Below, one piece after another: positions 10,913 through 22,300 of a stretch of DNA of 64,000 nt. The DNA lies in the NCBI GenBank assembly GCA_965178125.1, contig OZ237752.1:496001-560000 (forward strand). Direction: 5' to 3'. The first letter of the stretch is position 1. Each line of letters opens with the position of its first letter. Made by a program: the position numbers and the translations under genes. The stretch comes from Bilabrum cf. latius. Taxonomy: Eukaryota > Bigyra: Bicosoecida > Bigyra > Bicosoecida. The notes beneath the pieces were generated by a model. The model was given only the letters and a program-made list of their open reading frames with translations. It ran no database searches and was not told the DNA's origin.

Positions 10913-11655
10913 ATCAGGCATCTTGCCAGCTCCCAAACGGTGCATATCATGGGATCACTCGTGGGGGTGATGGTGCCCCTCATGGGGTCGGCATTTACGT
11001 CTCTAAGGAATCTGGACTGAGCCTCCGACGATGGGAAAATCTGTCTGATGATGACCATGCCTGCAAAGACTGCATCATCGCGGACGTCCAAAAGGGCAAT
11101 CAGTATGTATTGACTGCTGTGGTTGTTTACAATCCGCCTCAGAAGGCAGTTGTTGGAGAACAGTGGCGAGACAACTGGACCTAGCTTCTTCAGGTAACCC
11201 ATGAGGGCCTCCTTGTCAACGGGACCCGAACTCGGACAGAGCACTTTGATCCCTCTCGGTGTATCTTCATGGGAGATGTCAACCCTGACCAGAGTTGGGA
11301 GTTCAGTGGTGCTGACCGAATTGACAGCTACTTCTCCAAAATCCGTATGTCTGGCCTCCAGCGTGTCTCAGTGATGGGCAGTCCACCCATGCAAAGGGAG
11401 GAATACTGGATGCGATCATTGTCCCGGAACACTGGTGCATTGCTGAGAGCGGGGTTGTCAACCCTGACCGATCGAGCGATCAACTCCGGGACCATGCTGT
11501 CGTGCACGCAACAGTTGGATTCGGGTACAACACACAACTGGACCGGCCTCACCCAGTGCAGGACCCTTTGCCAGTCCAGACCGCCATGCAGCGACTTCGG
11601 ACAACCAGTCGGTCAGTGCAAGACACAATCTGGACTAGATACTCTGAATTGGTGA
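10913..11655 (+). pseudogene. LINE endonuclease (EEP/APE-type) fragment
   Basis: In one frame: YHGITRGGDGAPHGVGIYVSKE, CIIADVQKGNQYVLTAVVVYNPP, RCIFMGDVNPDQSWE, GADRIDSYFSK, matching the order of exonuclease-endonuclease-phosphatase domains of LINEs (G-V-G-I-Y, Y-x-P, G-D-x-N, D-R-I-D). One TAG lies inside (after RDNWT). Upstream the frame meets TAA near 10902 and the N-terminal catalytic N and E motifs are not found, so it is a 5'-eroded copy. The frame closes on TGA at 11653-11655. Confidence 0.6.
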
Positions 11656-11699
11656 GGATGTCATCTGCCTAGCTCTGGCGCCTATCTGATGAAATCAAC

Positions 11700-12287
11700 A
11701 TGACGATCCGGAACCTAGGAGAGTATGACCCGCATCAGAACGATCATGTCCACGACCTGCTTCAGCAGTCCGTCTGCTCACTCCGAGAGATCTTCCACTC
11801 TGCATTCGTGGAATCGGTTACAACCAGCCCTGCTTCTGGCTCGAGTAGTCGACGCAGACGAGGCAGGCCTGGCAAGCTACGAAACAAGAAGAGTCGGAGT
11901 AAGAACAAGACCCTCTTGGCTGGATGGATTGCAGCGGCCAACCATTTTCTGGACATGTGTGCTGCGTCCCGACCGGATGTGCGAAGCCTAAGTAAAGCCG
12001 CTGCTTCACTACGACGTCGCGGACTGAAATTGGCTAAGCTGAAAGAAGCTCTTGGTCGGGTCTTCCGTAGTACGGCCTGGAGTGATGGAGACATCCACCC
12101 GCAGACCCTTCAGCACCCTGAATCAAGAGAAACCCTCCGTCGTGATGTTCTGTCAGACCTGCAGGCTACTTCGGATGTTGGTGCACAAGGAGCACGAGTC
12201 AATGGCGAAGTCCTCCGGCAACAGCTCGACACATGCCCTATTGTGTTTCAAATTGGGAGTCGGAGCGCGCGGAGACTTCCGGTTTGA
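11700..12287 (+). pseudogene. probable LINE linker region between endonuclease and reverse transcriptase
   Basis: Open frame of 195 codons rich in Arg/Ser, including RRRRGRPGKLRNKKSRSK. It lies where LINEs carry the poorly conserved stretch between endonuclease and RT. No domain recognised; assigned by position only. Confidence 0.35.
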
Positions 12288-12880
12288 TCGGACCGTGGAG
12301 AGTGGCCCTGGAATCTGGCACCCTTTTGGGAGCACGCGCAATAAGTAGCGCAAAAGATATAAATCTGCGGCACAAGGTAACTGATACCTAGTGCACGAGG
12401 CGCACAACGGATGTTGTAGCTAAAGTTGACGCCACCAAGTGAAGTGTACGATACCTGCAGCACGACTCTTGCTATGCGAACACAACCTCGCAACGCTCCT
12501 CCACCGCAACGCACACTGGGACCATCCGACAGTTTTATGCTCAGACGGCGCGCCAAGAGGCCCGATTGCAGGTTACTGAGGTCCACAGTCGTTGTCAACG
12601 TGCCAACTGTCCCTGATGCACGTCAAGCCCCACGAGATGGACATCAAACAGACCACCCCATCGATAAGACTATATGTTGAAAACTTCTAAGTGGGCTGCC
12701 AAGCGACTTGCCGACCAGTGGGACCCGCAAAAGTAGTCCAGCCCGGTCATTGCGCACAACCGTTTGGGCACTCCCATGATATGCACTTGATGCATCGCAG
12801 CCTTACTTTCACACGAAACATAAACTATTTATTAATTCAGTCTCTCACAGAATGGAGAAACGAGGCGGGTACACAACAGT
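12288..12880. other. unassigned stretch between LINE fragments
   Basis: Frames are short and interrupted on both strands. Probably decayed LINE sequence. Confidence 0.4.
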
Positions 12881-14531
12881 GTGCACGTGTCTCTGGCTTG
12901 CGCCGGCTTGGATGACCAAGAGGCAGGCTGGGCTCGCAGTGAGACCGCTGCTTGTCCTGGCCGCCTGAGTCTCGCTGGTGCTTGCCTTGGTAGATTGGGA
13001 CACAATGCTGTGCACGTGTCTCTGGCTTGCGCCGGCTTGGATGACCAAGAGGCAGGCTGGGCTCGCAGTGAGACCGCTGCTTGTCCTGGCCGCCTGAGTC
13101 TCGCTGGTGCTTGCCTTGGTGATAGTAGACACAATTGTGTACACGTGTCTCTGGCTTGCGCCGGCTTGGAGGACCAAGAGGCAGACTGGGCTCGCAGTGA
13201 GACCGCTGCTTGTCCTGGCCGCCTGAGTCTCGCTGGTGCTTGCCTTGGTGATAGTAGACACAATGCTGTGCACGTGTCTCTGGCTTGCGCCGGCTTGGAT
13301 GACCAAGAGGCAGGCTGGGCTCGCAGTGAGACCGTGCTTGTCCTGGCCGCCTGAGTCTCGCTGGTGCTTGCCTTGGTAGATTGGGACACAATGCTGTGCA
13401 CGCGTCACTGGCTTGCGCCGGCTTGGATGACCAAGAGGCAGGCTGGGCTCGCAGTGAGACCGCTGCTTGTCCTGGCCGCCTGAGTCTCGCTGGTGCTTGC
13501 CTTGGTGATAGTAGACACAATTGTGTACACGTGTCTCTGGCTTGCGCCGGCTTGGAGGACCAAGAGGCAGGCTGGGCTCGCAGTGAGACCGCTGCTTGTC
13601 CTGGCCGCCTGAGTCTCGCTGGTGCTTGCCTTGGTGATAGTAGACACAATGCTGTGCACGTGTCTCTGGCTTGCGCCGGCTTGGATGACCAAGAGGCAGG
13701 CTGGGCTCGCAGTGAGACCGTGCTTGTCCTGGCCGCCTGAGTCTCGCTGGTGCTTGCCTTGGTGATATTAGGGACACAATGCTGTGCACGTGTCTCTGGC
13801 TTGCGCCGGCTTGGAGGACCAAGTGGCAGGCTGGGCTCGCAGTGAGACTGCTGCTTGTCCTGGCCGCCTGAGTCTCGCTGGTGCTTGCCTTGGTAGATTG
13901 GGACACATACGGTGCACGTGTCTCTGGCTTGCGCCGGCTTGGATGACCAAGAGGCAGGCTGGGCTCGCAGTGAGACTGCTGCTTGTCCTGGCCGCCTGAG
14001 TCTCGCTGGTGCTTGCCTTGGTAGATTGGGACACAATGCTGTGCACGTGTCTCTGGCTTGCGCCGGCTTGGAGGACCAAGAGGCAGGCTGGGCTCGCAGT
14101 GAGACCGCTGCTTGTCCTGGCCGCCTGAGTCTCGCTGGTGCTTGCCTTGGTAGATTGGGACACAATGCTGTGCACGTGTCTCTGGCTTGCGCCGGCTTGG
14201 ATGACCAAGAGGCAGGCTGGGCTCGCAGTGAGACCGCTGCTTGTCCTGGCCGCCTGAGTCTCGCTGGTGCTTGCCTTGGTAGATTGGGACACAATGCTGT
14301 GCACGTGTCTCTGGCTTGCGCCGGCTTGGATGACCAAGAGGCAGGCTGGGCTCGCAGTGAGACTGCTGCTTGTCCTGGCCGCCTGAGTCTCGCTGGTGCT
14401 TGCCTTGGTAGATTGGGACACAATGCTGTGCACGTGTCTCTGGCTTGCGCCGGCTTGGATGACCAAGAGGCAGGCTGGGCTCGTAGTGAGACCGCTGCTT
14501 GTCCTGGCCGTCTGAGTCTCGCTGGTGCTTG
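12881..14531. repeat. 129-bp satellite, about 13 units
   Basis: Unit boundaries recur at 12881, 13010, 13139 and onward (gtgcacgtgtctctggc ... ccttggtagattgggac). Two variants alternate near the unit end, gtagattggga and gtgatagtaga; a few units differ by one or two bases. As 129 is 3 x 43 every frame that is open in one unit stays open, so a 624-codon antisense frame exists, but single-base length changes shift it and it shows no family resemblance. I treat it as satellite DNA lying inside the LINE between linker and RT. Confidence 0.88.
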
Positions 14532-14622
14532 ACCAGGAGTGCTGGCTACAGCAGTCTGATTGCAGCTTGACGCGTCATCTCGGTCCCATGTTCGATCGCG
14601 GTGGGAATCTTGAAGAACATGA

Positions 14623-17600
14623 CGTCGTCGGTCGGAAGGAAGGGAGCACCGTCCACCTATCCTATCCTGGGCGCTGTGCCTGACACGAGAATACGGCACG
14701 TGCCGGGTCATCCGCGAGCAGCTTGACAGAGCCCGTCAGGTGGCCTGCAAGGCTATCAGTGGATTAGAGGCGATTGTGTTACGGAATGGAACTCCAGTCA
14801 CCACCCTTGACGGCATTCTTCATGCGCATGCAGACGAGTTCGAGAACAGCTCACGCCGGAGGGAGATCGACCCGACAGAGTTCATTCTCAGAGTGCAACG
14901 CAGTATGCCTAGAGCATCACGAGAACTGAACCTGTGGTGCCACAGTATACGTGAGATCGATGCTGCCATCGATGTGGTTGGCGAGAACAAAGCCACAGGC
15001 CCGGACAACATCAATCCGTCCCTGCTGAAGAGATGTAGGGCAGCTCCGCATGAATCCTCAGGATCCAAACGGCCGGCAGTTGTACTCCATTTGCTGCGTG
15101 GGATTTACAACCTCATGCTGCGGACCGGGGTCTAGCCAGAGGTTTTCCAGGCAGCATTCATGCGCCCAGTTGCAAAGAACCCACGACCTGGCCAGAGCCC
15201 CAAGGTGGACGAGTTCAGACCTATCTGCTACGCTTCGGTGCTCTCGAAAACAATCAGTCTTGTGGCGAACGCTAAGGTCGTTGAGTACTGTGAACAACAT
15301 GGACTCTTTGGCCTCGACCAAGCTGGGTTTCGGGTTGGCAAGAACTGCTAGCAAGCTTACTGCACCGTGCTTGAGTGGGTCCGACAGCGTGGACTAGACG
15401 GCGGGGTCCTTGTCTTCTTTGATGTGAAGGGTGCTTTTGACAGCTGTCAGTGGAATATCATGGAAGCGATCATGAAGGCTCAGGGTTGGGGAGATCAGGC
15501 AACTGGTTTCCTTCTGTCACGACTGAAGGTCTCGGTCCGGATCAGGGACCCAGCAACTGGTAAGACATCCAGGCCAATCCAGAAGGAGGCTGGGACCCCG
15601 CAAGGAGAAGTACTCTCACCGGCGCTCTTCCTCGTCTTCATGGGGGTTCTCCTCGAGGCCATTGCGAGAGAGCGCTCAGATTTGGGACACTTTCATGTAC
15701 TACAACCGTCACCAGGTTCTCGAGGTACTCCTTGGGGACAGTGCGGCTATGCAGATGACTATGTAGCGGCAGCAACGACATGGACGGAGGCCTGTCAGGT
15801 GGTCGCGGTCGTCACTGAGCTGTTCGAACTGGCCGGACTTGAGCTTGGGTTTCGACCAGTGAGTCAATCAGGGCTCGCGAAGAAGACTGCCATGATGCCG
15901 TTTGGACTTGCGGCCGACTCCTTTCCCCGTGGGTGGGACGACGATATCGCGTGTACAGCCACGGAAGTGAACCCGTCATGGGTAGAACAGACACGGACCG
16001 TTCCCCGCGCGAAGTCGTATGTGTATCTAGTGTTGCTGATATCGACGACGAGGATCCATGCCACAGCAGCAGAGCTTGGCCCCGGCTACGAAGATAGGGA
16101 CGTGATAGCCATTGACATGGTCCCCCACGTTCGGCGGAGGGTGGCAATGGCGATGCAACAAGCATCCATCATAACCCGCGCTGCAGTTGACTGTGATTGG
16201 TCGGTTCGTCTACACTCCCAGATTCTCTATTCTGGAGCGCTCACAAGTGCGCTCTATGGCATTGGTGCTGCTGGATGCGCCACTGGCTGGGAACGCTTCC
16301 GAGGTCTGGAACAGCGGATCTCTGTGAACTACGGCGTGATCATGAATGCAGCTGTAATGAGTGTAGTGGACCGTTTCCTGGCACGCATGAGGTGGATGCT
16401 GGCCACTGGAATGGCTGACCGTATGCCATTTGCCGTTGAAGGACGTCGCTTACCGAAAGTGGCGTTGGATTCTGAGGTATGGCTTGCGAGTGCTGCCGGA
16501 AGGACCGCACGGGACCTCTTTGAGCTCATGCGAGCCCCAGATAGAAGGGGTCTACCAGTGGTATCTCACTACATCCGGACTGCATACATATGCCAGTAGA
16601 TGTCGCAGCAGGGACCTCTTAGTGCTGCGGCGTCTCTCAGGCTTCACCTTCATGACAATGGAGTATCTGTTGACAACGGAGTGACTTGGCTGGGGGAGAA
16701 GGAGCTGAATCGGGCGGTGCGCCGTTGGCACTCGTCGAAGTCTGCTTCTAGCATCAGGTCTTTCAGGAACTTGAGCCCTGGATGCCACTCCGGCTACGTC
16801 CTGGCGAGCGCAATCAGGCAGCAGAATGCAGAACAGACAGTATCACTGGATCAGTACCATTGCCAGGTTGACGGGGTGTTCGGCCCTGGTTCACTGCCTA
16901 CCACTGCAGCACTGCAACCGCGTGGCTCCGACGGGCGATTGATCCTTCGTGTTCGTGCGGGTATTTACCCTCGTTCCTGTTCCCCTACTCCAGAGCTGAC
17001 TGACAAGGTGGCTGTGGAGATGACTCGCCGAGAGTCATCGCTGCAGTCACGTGGTCTTCAGGCAGAGTGGGTCTCCGGTGACTGGGCCAGTCGAACTTCA
17101 GAGGAGAAGGGCAAGATAAGGAAGGCATGGGCGGACCATGGCCTACGTCTTGAACCTCACCCACAACCTCTGGAGCAGGACAGGCGTGGAGTCGCTGCTG
17201 CTGAGCGAACCATTCCCAGGATGCGCCGAGCAATTGCCCGTTCTAGCGCCTCTGTTGGATTGGTACGGCTTGCGACACGGGTGGTTGATGAGCTGAGTGT
17301 AAAGATCAGAACGTTTCCGTCCTGGACTGCCTGCAGGTGGTGGACTGGGGCCTCGGTTCGAGGCTGGACTGCGAGCTCATCGGATGACCTGTTTGCTGCA
17401 ATGCGAGCTCATGATCGGAGGGGACATCGTGTGGCTCGCCCTAGAGGGCTCATGCACACTCTTGAGAGGATCTGGGCGCGTGAGATGGCGACTTCGCTTC
17501 GCTGTGTCTTGCGTGAAAGGGAGTAGCTGCGTCGCACATGGACGTCCCGCTGGTGGCGGATGGCATGTGTTGACGGTCCGGCTGTCCTTACGAGGATGGC

Positions 17601-17640
17601 TCGGGCTCACTCTCCTTCCCTCTGGTCCTTTGGTGGATGA
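14623..17640 (+). mobile_element. LINE reverse transcriptase ORF, copy 1
   Basis: Continuous frame of about 1,000 codons to TGA 17638-17640, crossing TAG at 15133, 15349, 16597 and 17524. RT landmarks in order: ENKATGPDNINPSLLKRC, FQAAFMRPVAKNP, DEFRPICYASVLSK, GLDQAGFRVGKNC, LVFFDVKGAFDS, AGTPQGEVLSPALFLVF and CGYADDYVAAA, where YADD holds two catalytic aspartates. The first TAG sits between LRTGV and PEVFQAAF, the second right after GFRVGKNC, both inside the fingers/palm, so under the standard code this RT would be dead while all catalytic motifs are intact. The C-terminal ~350 residues have no recognised domain. The 5' part is separated from the endonuclease by the satellite block; no start codon is defined. 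Confidence 0.8.
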
Positions 17641-17954
17641 GTGGCTGAGTCTCAGGGTGATCGTCTCGGTATGTGTAGCAACATGATGTTTCGGAAATCC
17701 TCTTCGGGACGAGGGGTTCTTCTTTCTTTCTTTTGCTTTCTCTTGAGGCTTTGGCCTTTGCTTTAGGGGGGGGCTGCGGGTCTTTTGATCGCGTTGTTCT
17801 CTGAGGTCATCTTTGATGGCCCCACCTTGGGGGTGTGACAGCCACTCGTGAAAAGTCGTATCGTTACATTCAATCATCATCGTCACCTTCGAGATCTCGC
17901 ATCGGACCCTCGTCCAACACTTAATCTCTGTGGCACTCATCGAGACTCCCGAGT
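17641..17954. other. 3' spacer of the LINE between convergent ORFs
   Basis: Noncoding spacer of 314 bp between the RT stop and the antisense ORF stop. A closely matching sequence with small indels occurs in copy 2 (55506-55815), so it belongs to the element. Confidence 0.6.
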
Positions 17955-19136
17955 TCACTCAGGATGATCCAGAAGCACCTATACCCCGCCGTGGTGGGGT
18001 TGTGCTGCAGCTGGAGCTCCTGGATCCTCGGGCTCGATCTCTTGAGGAGGTGCTTCGCCAGGGTCAGCAGCTGCGACTGCTCCTCCCCGGATTCCGCCCT
18101 GCAGGTTGAGTGCGACCGGCAATTCTTCCTGCTGCTGGTCGGCTTCAGCTTCGGTCTGTTCAACGACTGCTGCGAGTGCTGCGGCCTCTGCCGCCTCACC
18201 TGCCGCTGCCACTGCTGCTGCTTCCTGTTGCTGTTCCGCTCTCTCTGCGTCCTCCCTCCTCTTCTCCTCCTCGGCAATGGCACGGCGCGTAGTAACCAGC
18301 TGAACATGTTTGTAATAATCGTTCATGTACTTCGCCCGTGTCGTTGCCAAACTCATCGTGATGCGCCTGGCCCACGTCCTGACCTGTGCGTCCACGCTCT
18401 TGCTCTGCTCTGGCCCAACTCGCTCTCGCCTGATCCTCGCCAGCTCCTCTAAGACCTTCCATGCGCCGGTTCCTAGTTTCCCGGTGTGTAGAACGACGAA
18501 GTCCCAAAAAATGTACCTCCCCGGGTATTTCAGGTGTTTGCAGACCTTCTCGCTGGGCGCGTTGCCTCCCACCGGCACCTGTCCTGCGATCAGCCTCGTC
18601 TAGTCCTTGGGTTGGTAGTACATCTGCAGCTTCACCTACGCCCCTGCGTATAGTGCGCTCTCGTTCTGCCAGTCTGACCCCGACCGCTTGCCTGGTCCCC
18701 TCGTTTCGTCGAAAATGTGGCGTGCATACTTGCCCGTGTGTGCTTGTGCCACAAGCACGTCGACGACTACGTTGGTGCCATCCTTCCTTGTGTAGATCGC
18801 GTCCGCGTACCTACTTCTCTCCTTGAACAGCCCACGTGGTTTCATCGTTCTACGAAATCCTACGGCGGTGTTGATGATGTTGCCGAGGATCCCTTCGATT
18901 TCCCCACTGCCTCGCGTGGCGAAGCCCTTCTGGAATGTGTGCTGTTTTCCTGATCCGCACCGTGCCCAATGCAGTGGGTCGTGCAAATATCCCTCCTTGC
19001 CACACCTGGGCATCGGGCACGTGTGGTTCTTCTCCTTCTCGAGGTCGTGCTGCCCCTCTGTCGTCAGCTTGGTCCGCAGCTGAGCGATGGGGCGCGCTTT
19101 GACGTAGGGCACGTACAGCCTGACTCGTGGTTGCAC
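17955..19136 (-). mobile_element. antisense ORF of LINE copy 1 (zinc knuckle + restriction-like nuclease), internally deleted
   Basis: Runs opposite to the RT in the same repeat unit; TGA at 17955-17957, TAG at 18636, 18600 and 17979. Shows CPMPRCGKEGYLHDPLHWARC (zinc knuckle type), YADAIYTRKDGTNVVVDVLVAQ (D...VDV, PD-(D/E)XK-like core) and SDWQNESALYAGA-TAG-VKLQMY. Relative to copy 2 it lacks 741 bp (247 codons) near its start, removed in frame: the codons for RLYVPYVKARPIAQL follow directly after QPR. No ATG remains at its start. The C-terminal part is a Glu/Ala/Gln-rich coiled coil (RRAIAEEEKRREDAERAEQQ). Function: probably target-DNA nuclease or nucleic-acid binding for transposition; inference. 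Confidence 0.6.
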
Positions 19137-19372
19137 ATTACTTTGTGTGGTTTCTTTACCCTACAAATTATTCTGGTATTCTGGTATCCTGGCTACTTCG
19201 ACCGGGAGGATGCATCTCATCACTGATCAGCTCAAGTATTGAAAAAAGAACAAACGAGTCAAAAGTACATTCCACCCCAACTACAACGACCACCACGGGG
19301 GAACATCGCATCGGGCACGACGAACAGATCAACAAGCTCACGCCGCAGTACGCCCTTGGTCCTCGCCTCCGT
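19137..19372. other. LINE copy 1 3' end and flank
   Basis: Ends with ccctacaaattattctggtattctggtatcctgg, an (attctggt)-type short repeat also found at the end of copy 2 (about 57765-57800). It marks the element's right boundary near 19195. No gene in the remaining bases. Confidence 0.55.
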
Positions 19373-22300
19373 TCACAAAACAGCAGGCCCAGACGAAGCG
19401 CTCATCCCAAAGTGTTGCCCAGGCAGCATGGACCGCTGCCATACGCCAGCCGGGCGACCCCGATCATCATCCAGCGGGAGGTCGCCATCTGCTGCTGCGG
19501 ATGGCGGGGCTTCACCTCCCGCCAGCCGCCGGACAGCGGGAGGATACCTGCTTGCCATCGCCCGCAGGCGGCCAACAATTCGATGGGCATCTGCGGGCGG
19601 CAGGAAGACCAGCCTCCCGCGCGCCACTTCCGGCAGCACCTCCTTCGACCACTCCCTCAGCAAGCGGAACCCAACAGGGGCGGCGCTCTGCCACCGTGCC
19701 GGCTCCACGGTGATGCAGCACCCACCGCTCGTGACAAGGACGTCAGCCAGCGGCACCAGTCGGCCCTCATCCGCGTGCACCGCCGCGACCACTGCACTGC
19801 GCTCACGCTGCGCTGCTTCCTGGCTATCATAACCCGCACCTGCCAGCACGCTGCGCGCGACATCATCTGCCGGATCCTACGATGCCGCCCCAGCAGCAGC
19901 CGCCACCAGAGTCTCGGGCTGGTACGCCTCGAAGCAATCGCCCCACACCGGCGCCACATCACTCGATCCTTCCCGCTGCACCGCGCACACCAGCGAGTGC
20001 TTGAACAGCCTGCCAGCCAAAGGGGCTGAACCGCCAGGCATCAAGCCAGCCGGCTCGCCCTCAGGGCCCGCCTGTCTCCCTGCCTACCACGCGTCCAGCC
20101 ATGTCTCTGCCATGGCGCGGTAGGGCACTCTGGTGGACGATGCTGAGCCTAGCGACTGCCTATGTCGGCCCAGAGCTTGGCTGGGAGCCAGGCAGTGCCC
20201 CAGCACCGCGTCACATCGCCCGCACCTCAACCAGCACGGGCTCAAGGCACCCCCAGGCTCTCCAGCAGTGCTTGCACCCGGTGCAGTCGCCGCGCTGGCA
20301 GCCTTCGATGCCTGGCCCGGAGGTACTGCTCTAGCGCCGCCAGAGCTTCGTGCCTCCTGTGGTGGAGACCACGGGTGAAGCATGAGCCGACGACCGTTCC
20401 GTCCATGCTTCGCTTCAGCGCCGCCACTTTTCAACACCCCAACAGGCGCGCCGCCCATGCCGCTACCAGGATCAGTGGACATCACATCGGCGCTGCCATC
20501 TGCAGCGAGCCCAGCATCGCTCAACCTGCTGTCTCGGGCGGTATCGAGCGGGTGCACGAGCAGTTCATGCTGGCCCACTCCCACGATGCCGCGGCGAGCT
20601 GATGTCGCCAGCAGGCCAAGCACCGCGAGTGGCTAGTCCTTTGGCTTGTCACCATCGTCGCTACCGCTGCTGCCACCGGCGCTCGATCGCGACACGTCAG
20701 CGACAGGCGTCGAGAACTCGATCCCGCCGCATACCCACATGCCAAGTCTCCTGGAGAGACCGAGGTCCGACGACAGCGCCAGAGCCCCCGCACTGGGTCG
20801 CGCTGCAAGAGCGCCGCTTGACAGCGAAGGCACAAGCGCGCCCCGTGCAGACCCGGTGGCCCCAGTCCTTGCACCACCACCGAGCGTTGCCCCCATGCCA
20901 ACCACCGCGCCTGCCGCAGACTGGCCCCTTGCCTCGATCGAGGCTCCGGATGCCACTCCGTACCCTATCCTCTCCCATGATTCGCCGCTCTCAATGGGCT
21001 GCAATCTCCTGCCGTCGGCTGCATGCCCGGTGTTCGCAGTGATGACCGTGCGGTCGTGCGTGTCTGACCCGGCCAGCAGCCTGGTGGCCCGCTCGCATGG
21101 CTCTGCCTCATCCATCACCGAGCATCCGCACATCCTGCAACGGATGCAGCCCATGGATGCAGCAGTCGCTACGTCGGCCAGCTCATCGTCTCCCCGAAAC
21201 TGGAGCGGCACGAAAGCCGGCTGACTCTGCAATGGGGTGCGCTCGCCATTCCCCTTGCAGTCGCGGTCGGTTCGTGTGAAGAACCCGGTCACTCGCACAA
21301 AATGCATTGCACCAAGGTCGTCTGTCACGTTGCCGACGGCATCCAGTGCCTCCCAGCGGGGCCCAGGGCGCTCGCCAAGCACCTGCGGCTTGAACCCGCC
21401 CGCCCGGTCAATCTACATGCCCTTCAACTAGCTATCGATGGGTGCAGGCGCAGGCGCCCTAGCGCCCGACAAGTTGACATCTGCTCCAGTGACGACGACG
21501 CAGCCGGGCGGCAGGGATGCCCTAGCTTCGAATCCGCCTGCACCTCGTCTTGCAGGCTTCCAGCTCACAGCCATCGTGCCGCCGAGCACGACGACTCTGG
21601 GCTCGTTCTCGGGATCCGTCAACGATGCTTCGGCCGATCGCCGAGGGAGCTTCACAAGCAGCTGAAAGGTTTGAGACAGCGGCCGAGATTCCAGAGTGAA
21701 CTCCGCAGGGGTTGCTCCTGGGCTCGACTCGGGCAAGGCCGGCGGATGGACGGCGGCAGGAGTGGCCATGCCTGCTAGCTTGATAGTTTCGTCGCGAGCA
21801 GGCTCGCCCCCATGATTCACCAAAGCAGACAGGTCTGGCGCTTGCTATGGAGATGCACCCGCTGGAACCACCTCGAACGGCATGCTGGCTCCCGCCACGC
21901 GCCACCCATGCCTGAGCCTGTCGTCTGCCGTGGTGTACATTGCGTGCGAGGGATCGCCAGACGACTCGCTGCTGGCAGTGCCAGTCCTACCAGGATGCGC
22001 TTCGTCTCCTTTCGCTCGCACATCGCATGCTTCTGGAACCACGAACAAAACGACGTATGTGCCCGGAGAGCTGGCAGGCACCCTCAGGTCAGCCCGAAGC
22101 ATGCTCGGGCCTTGGTACTAGTGGAACGAGGCCGGTGGCTCTGGTGCTGCAGGAGGGGCCTTGGAAACAGAAGACGAAGAAGATGACGAAGGTGAAGACG
22201 AAGAAGAGCCCGCGCCTGGACTGGTCCAGCCGACTGCCTCCGTGGGTAGGGACTCCGGGGGATGCTGCTGGCCTGGTGAAGTCTTTGTTTGGCACCGCTC

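Noticed and set aside
10873-11244. Minus-strand 123-codon frame
   Set aside because: Opposite strand of the LINE endonuclease fragment, whose plus-strand motifs are clear.
12881-14531. CRISPR array
   Set aside because: Units are contiguous without unique spacers and lie in a eukaryotic retroelement.
12837-14711. 624-codon minus-strand frame over the 129-bp satellite
   Set aside because: No domain, frame shifts between units, and open frames arise because 129 is a multiple of 3.
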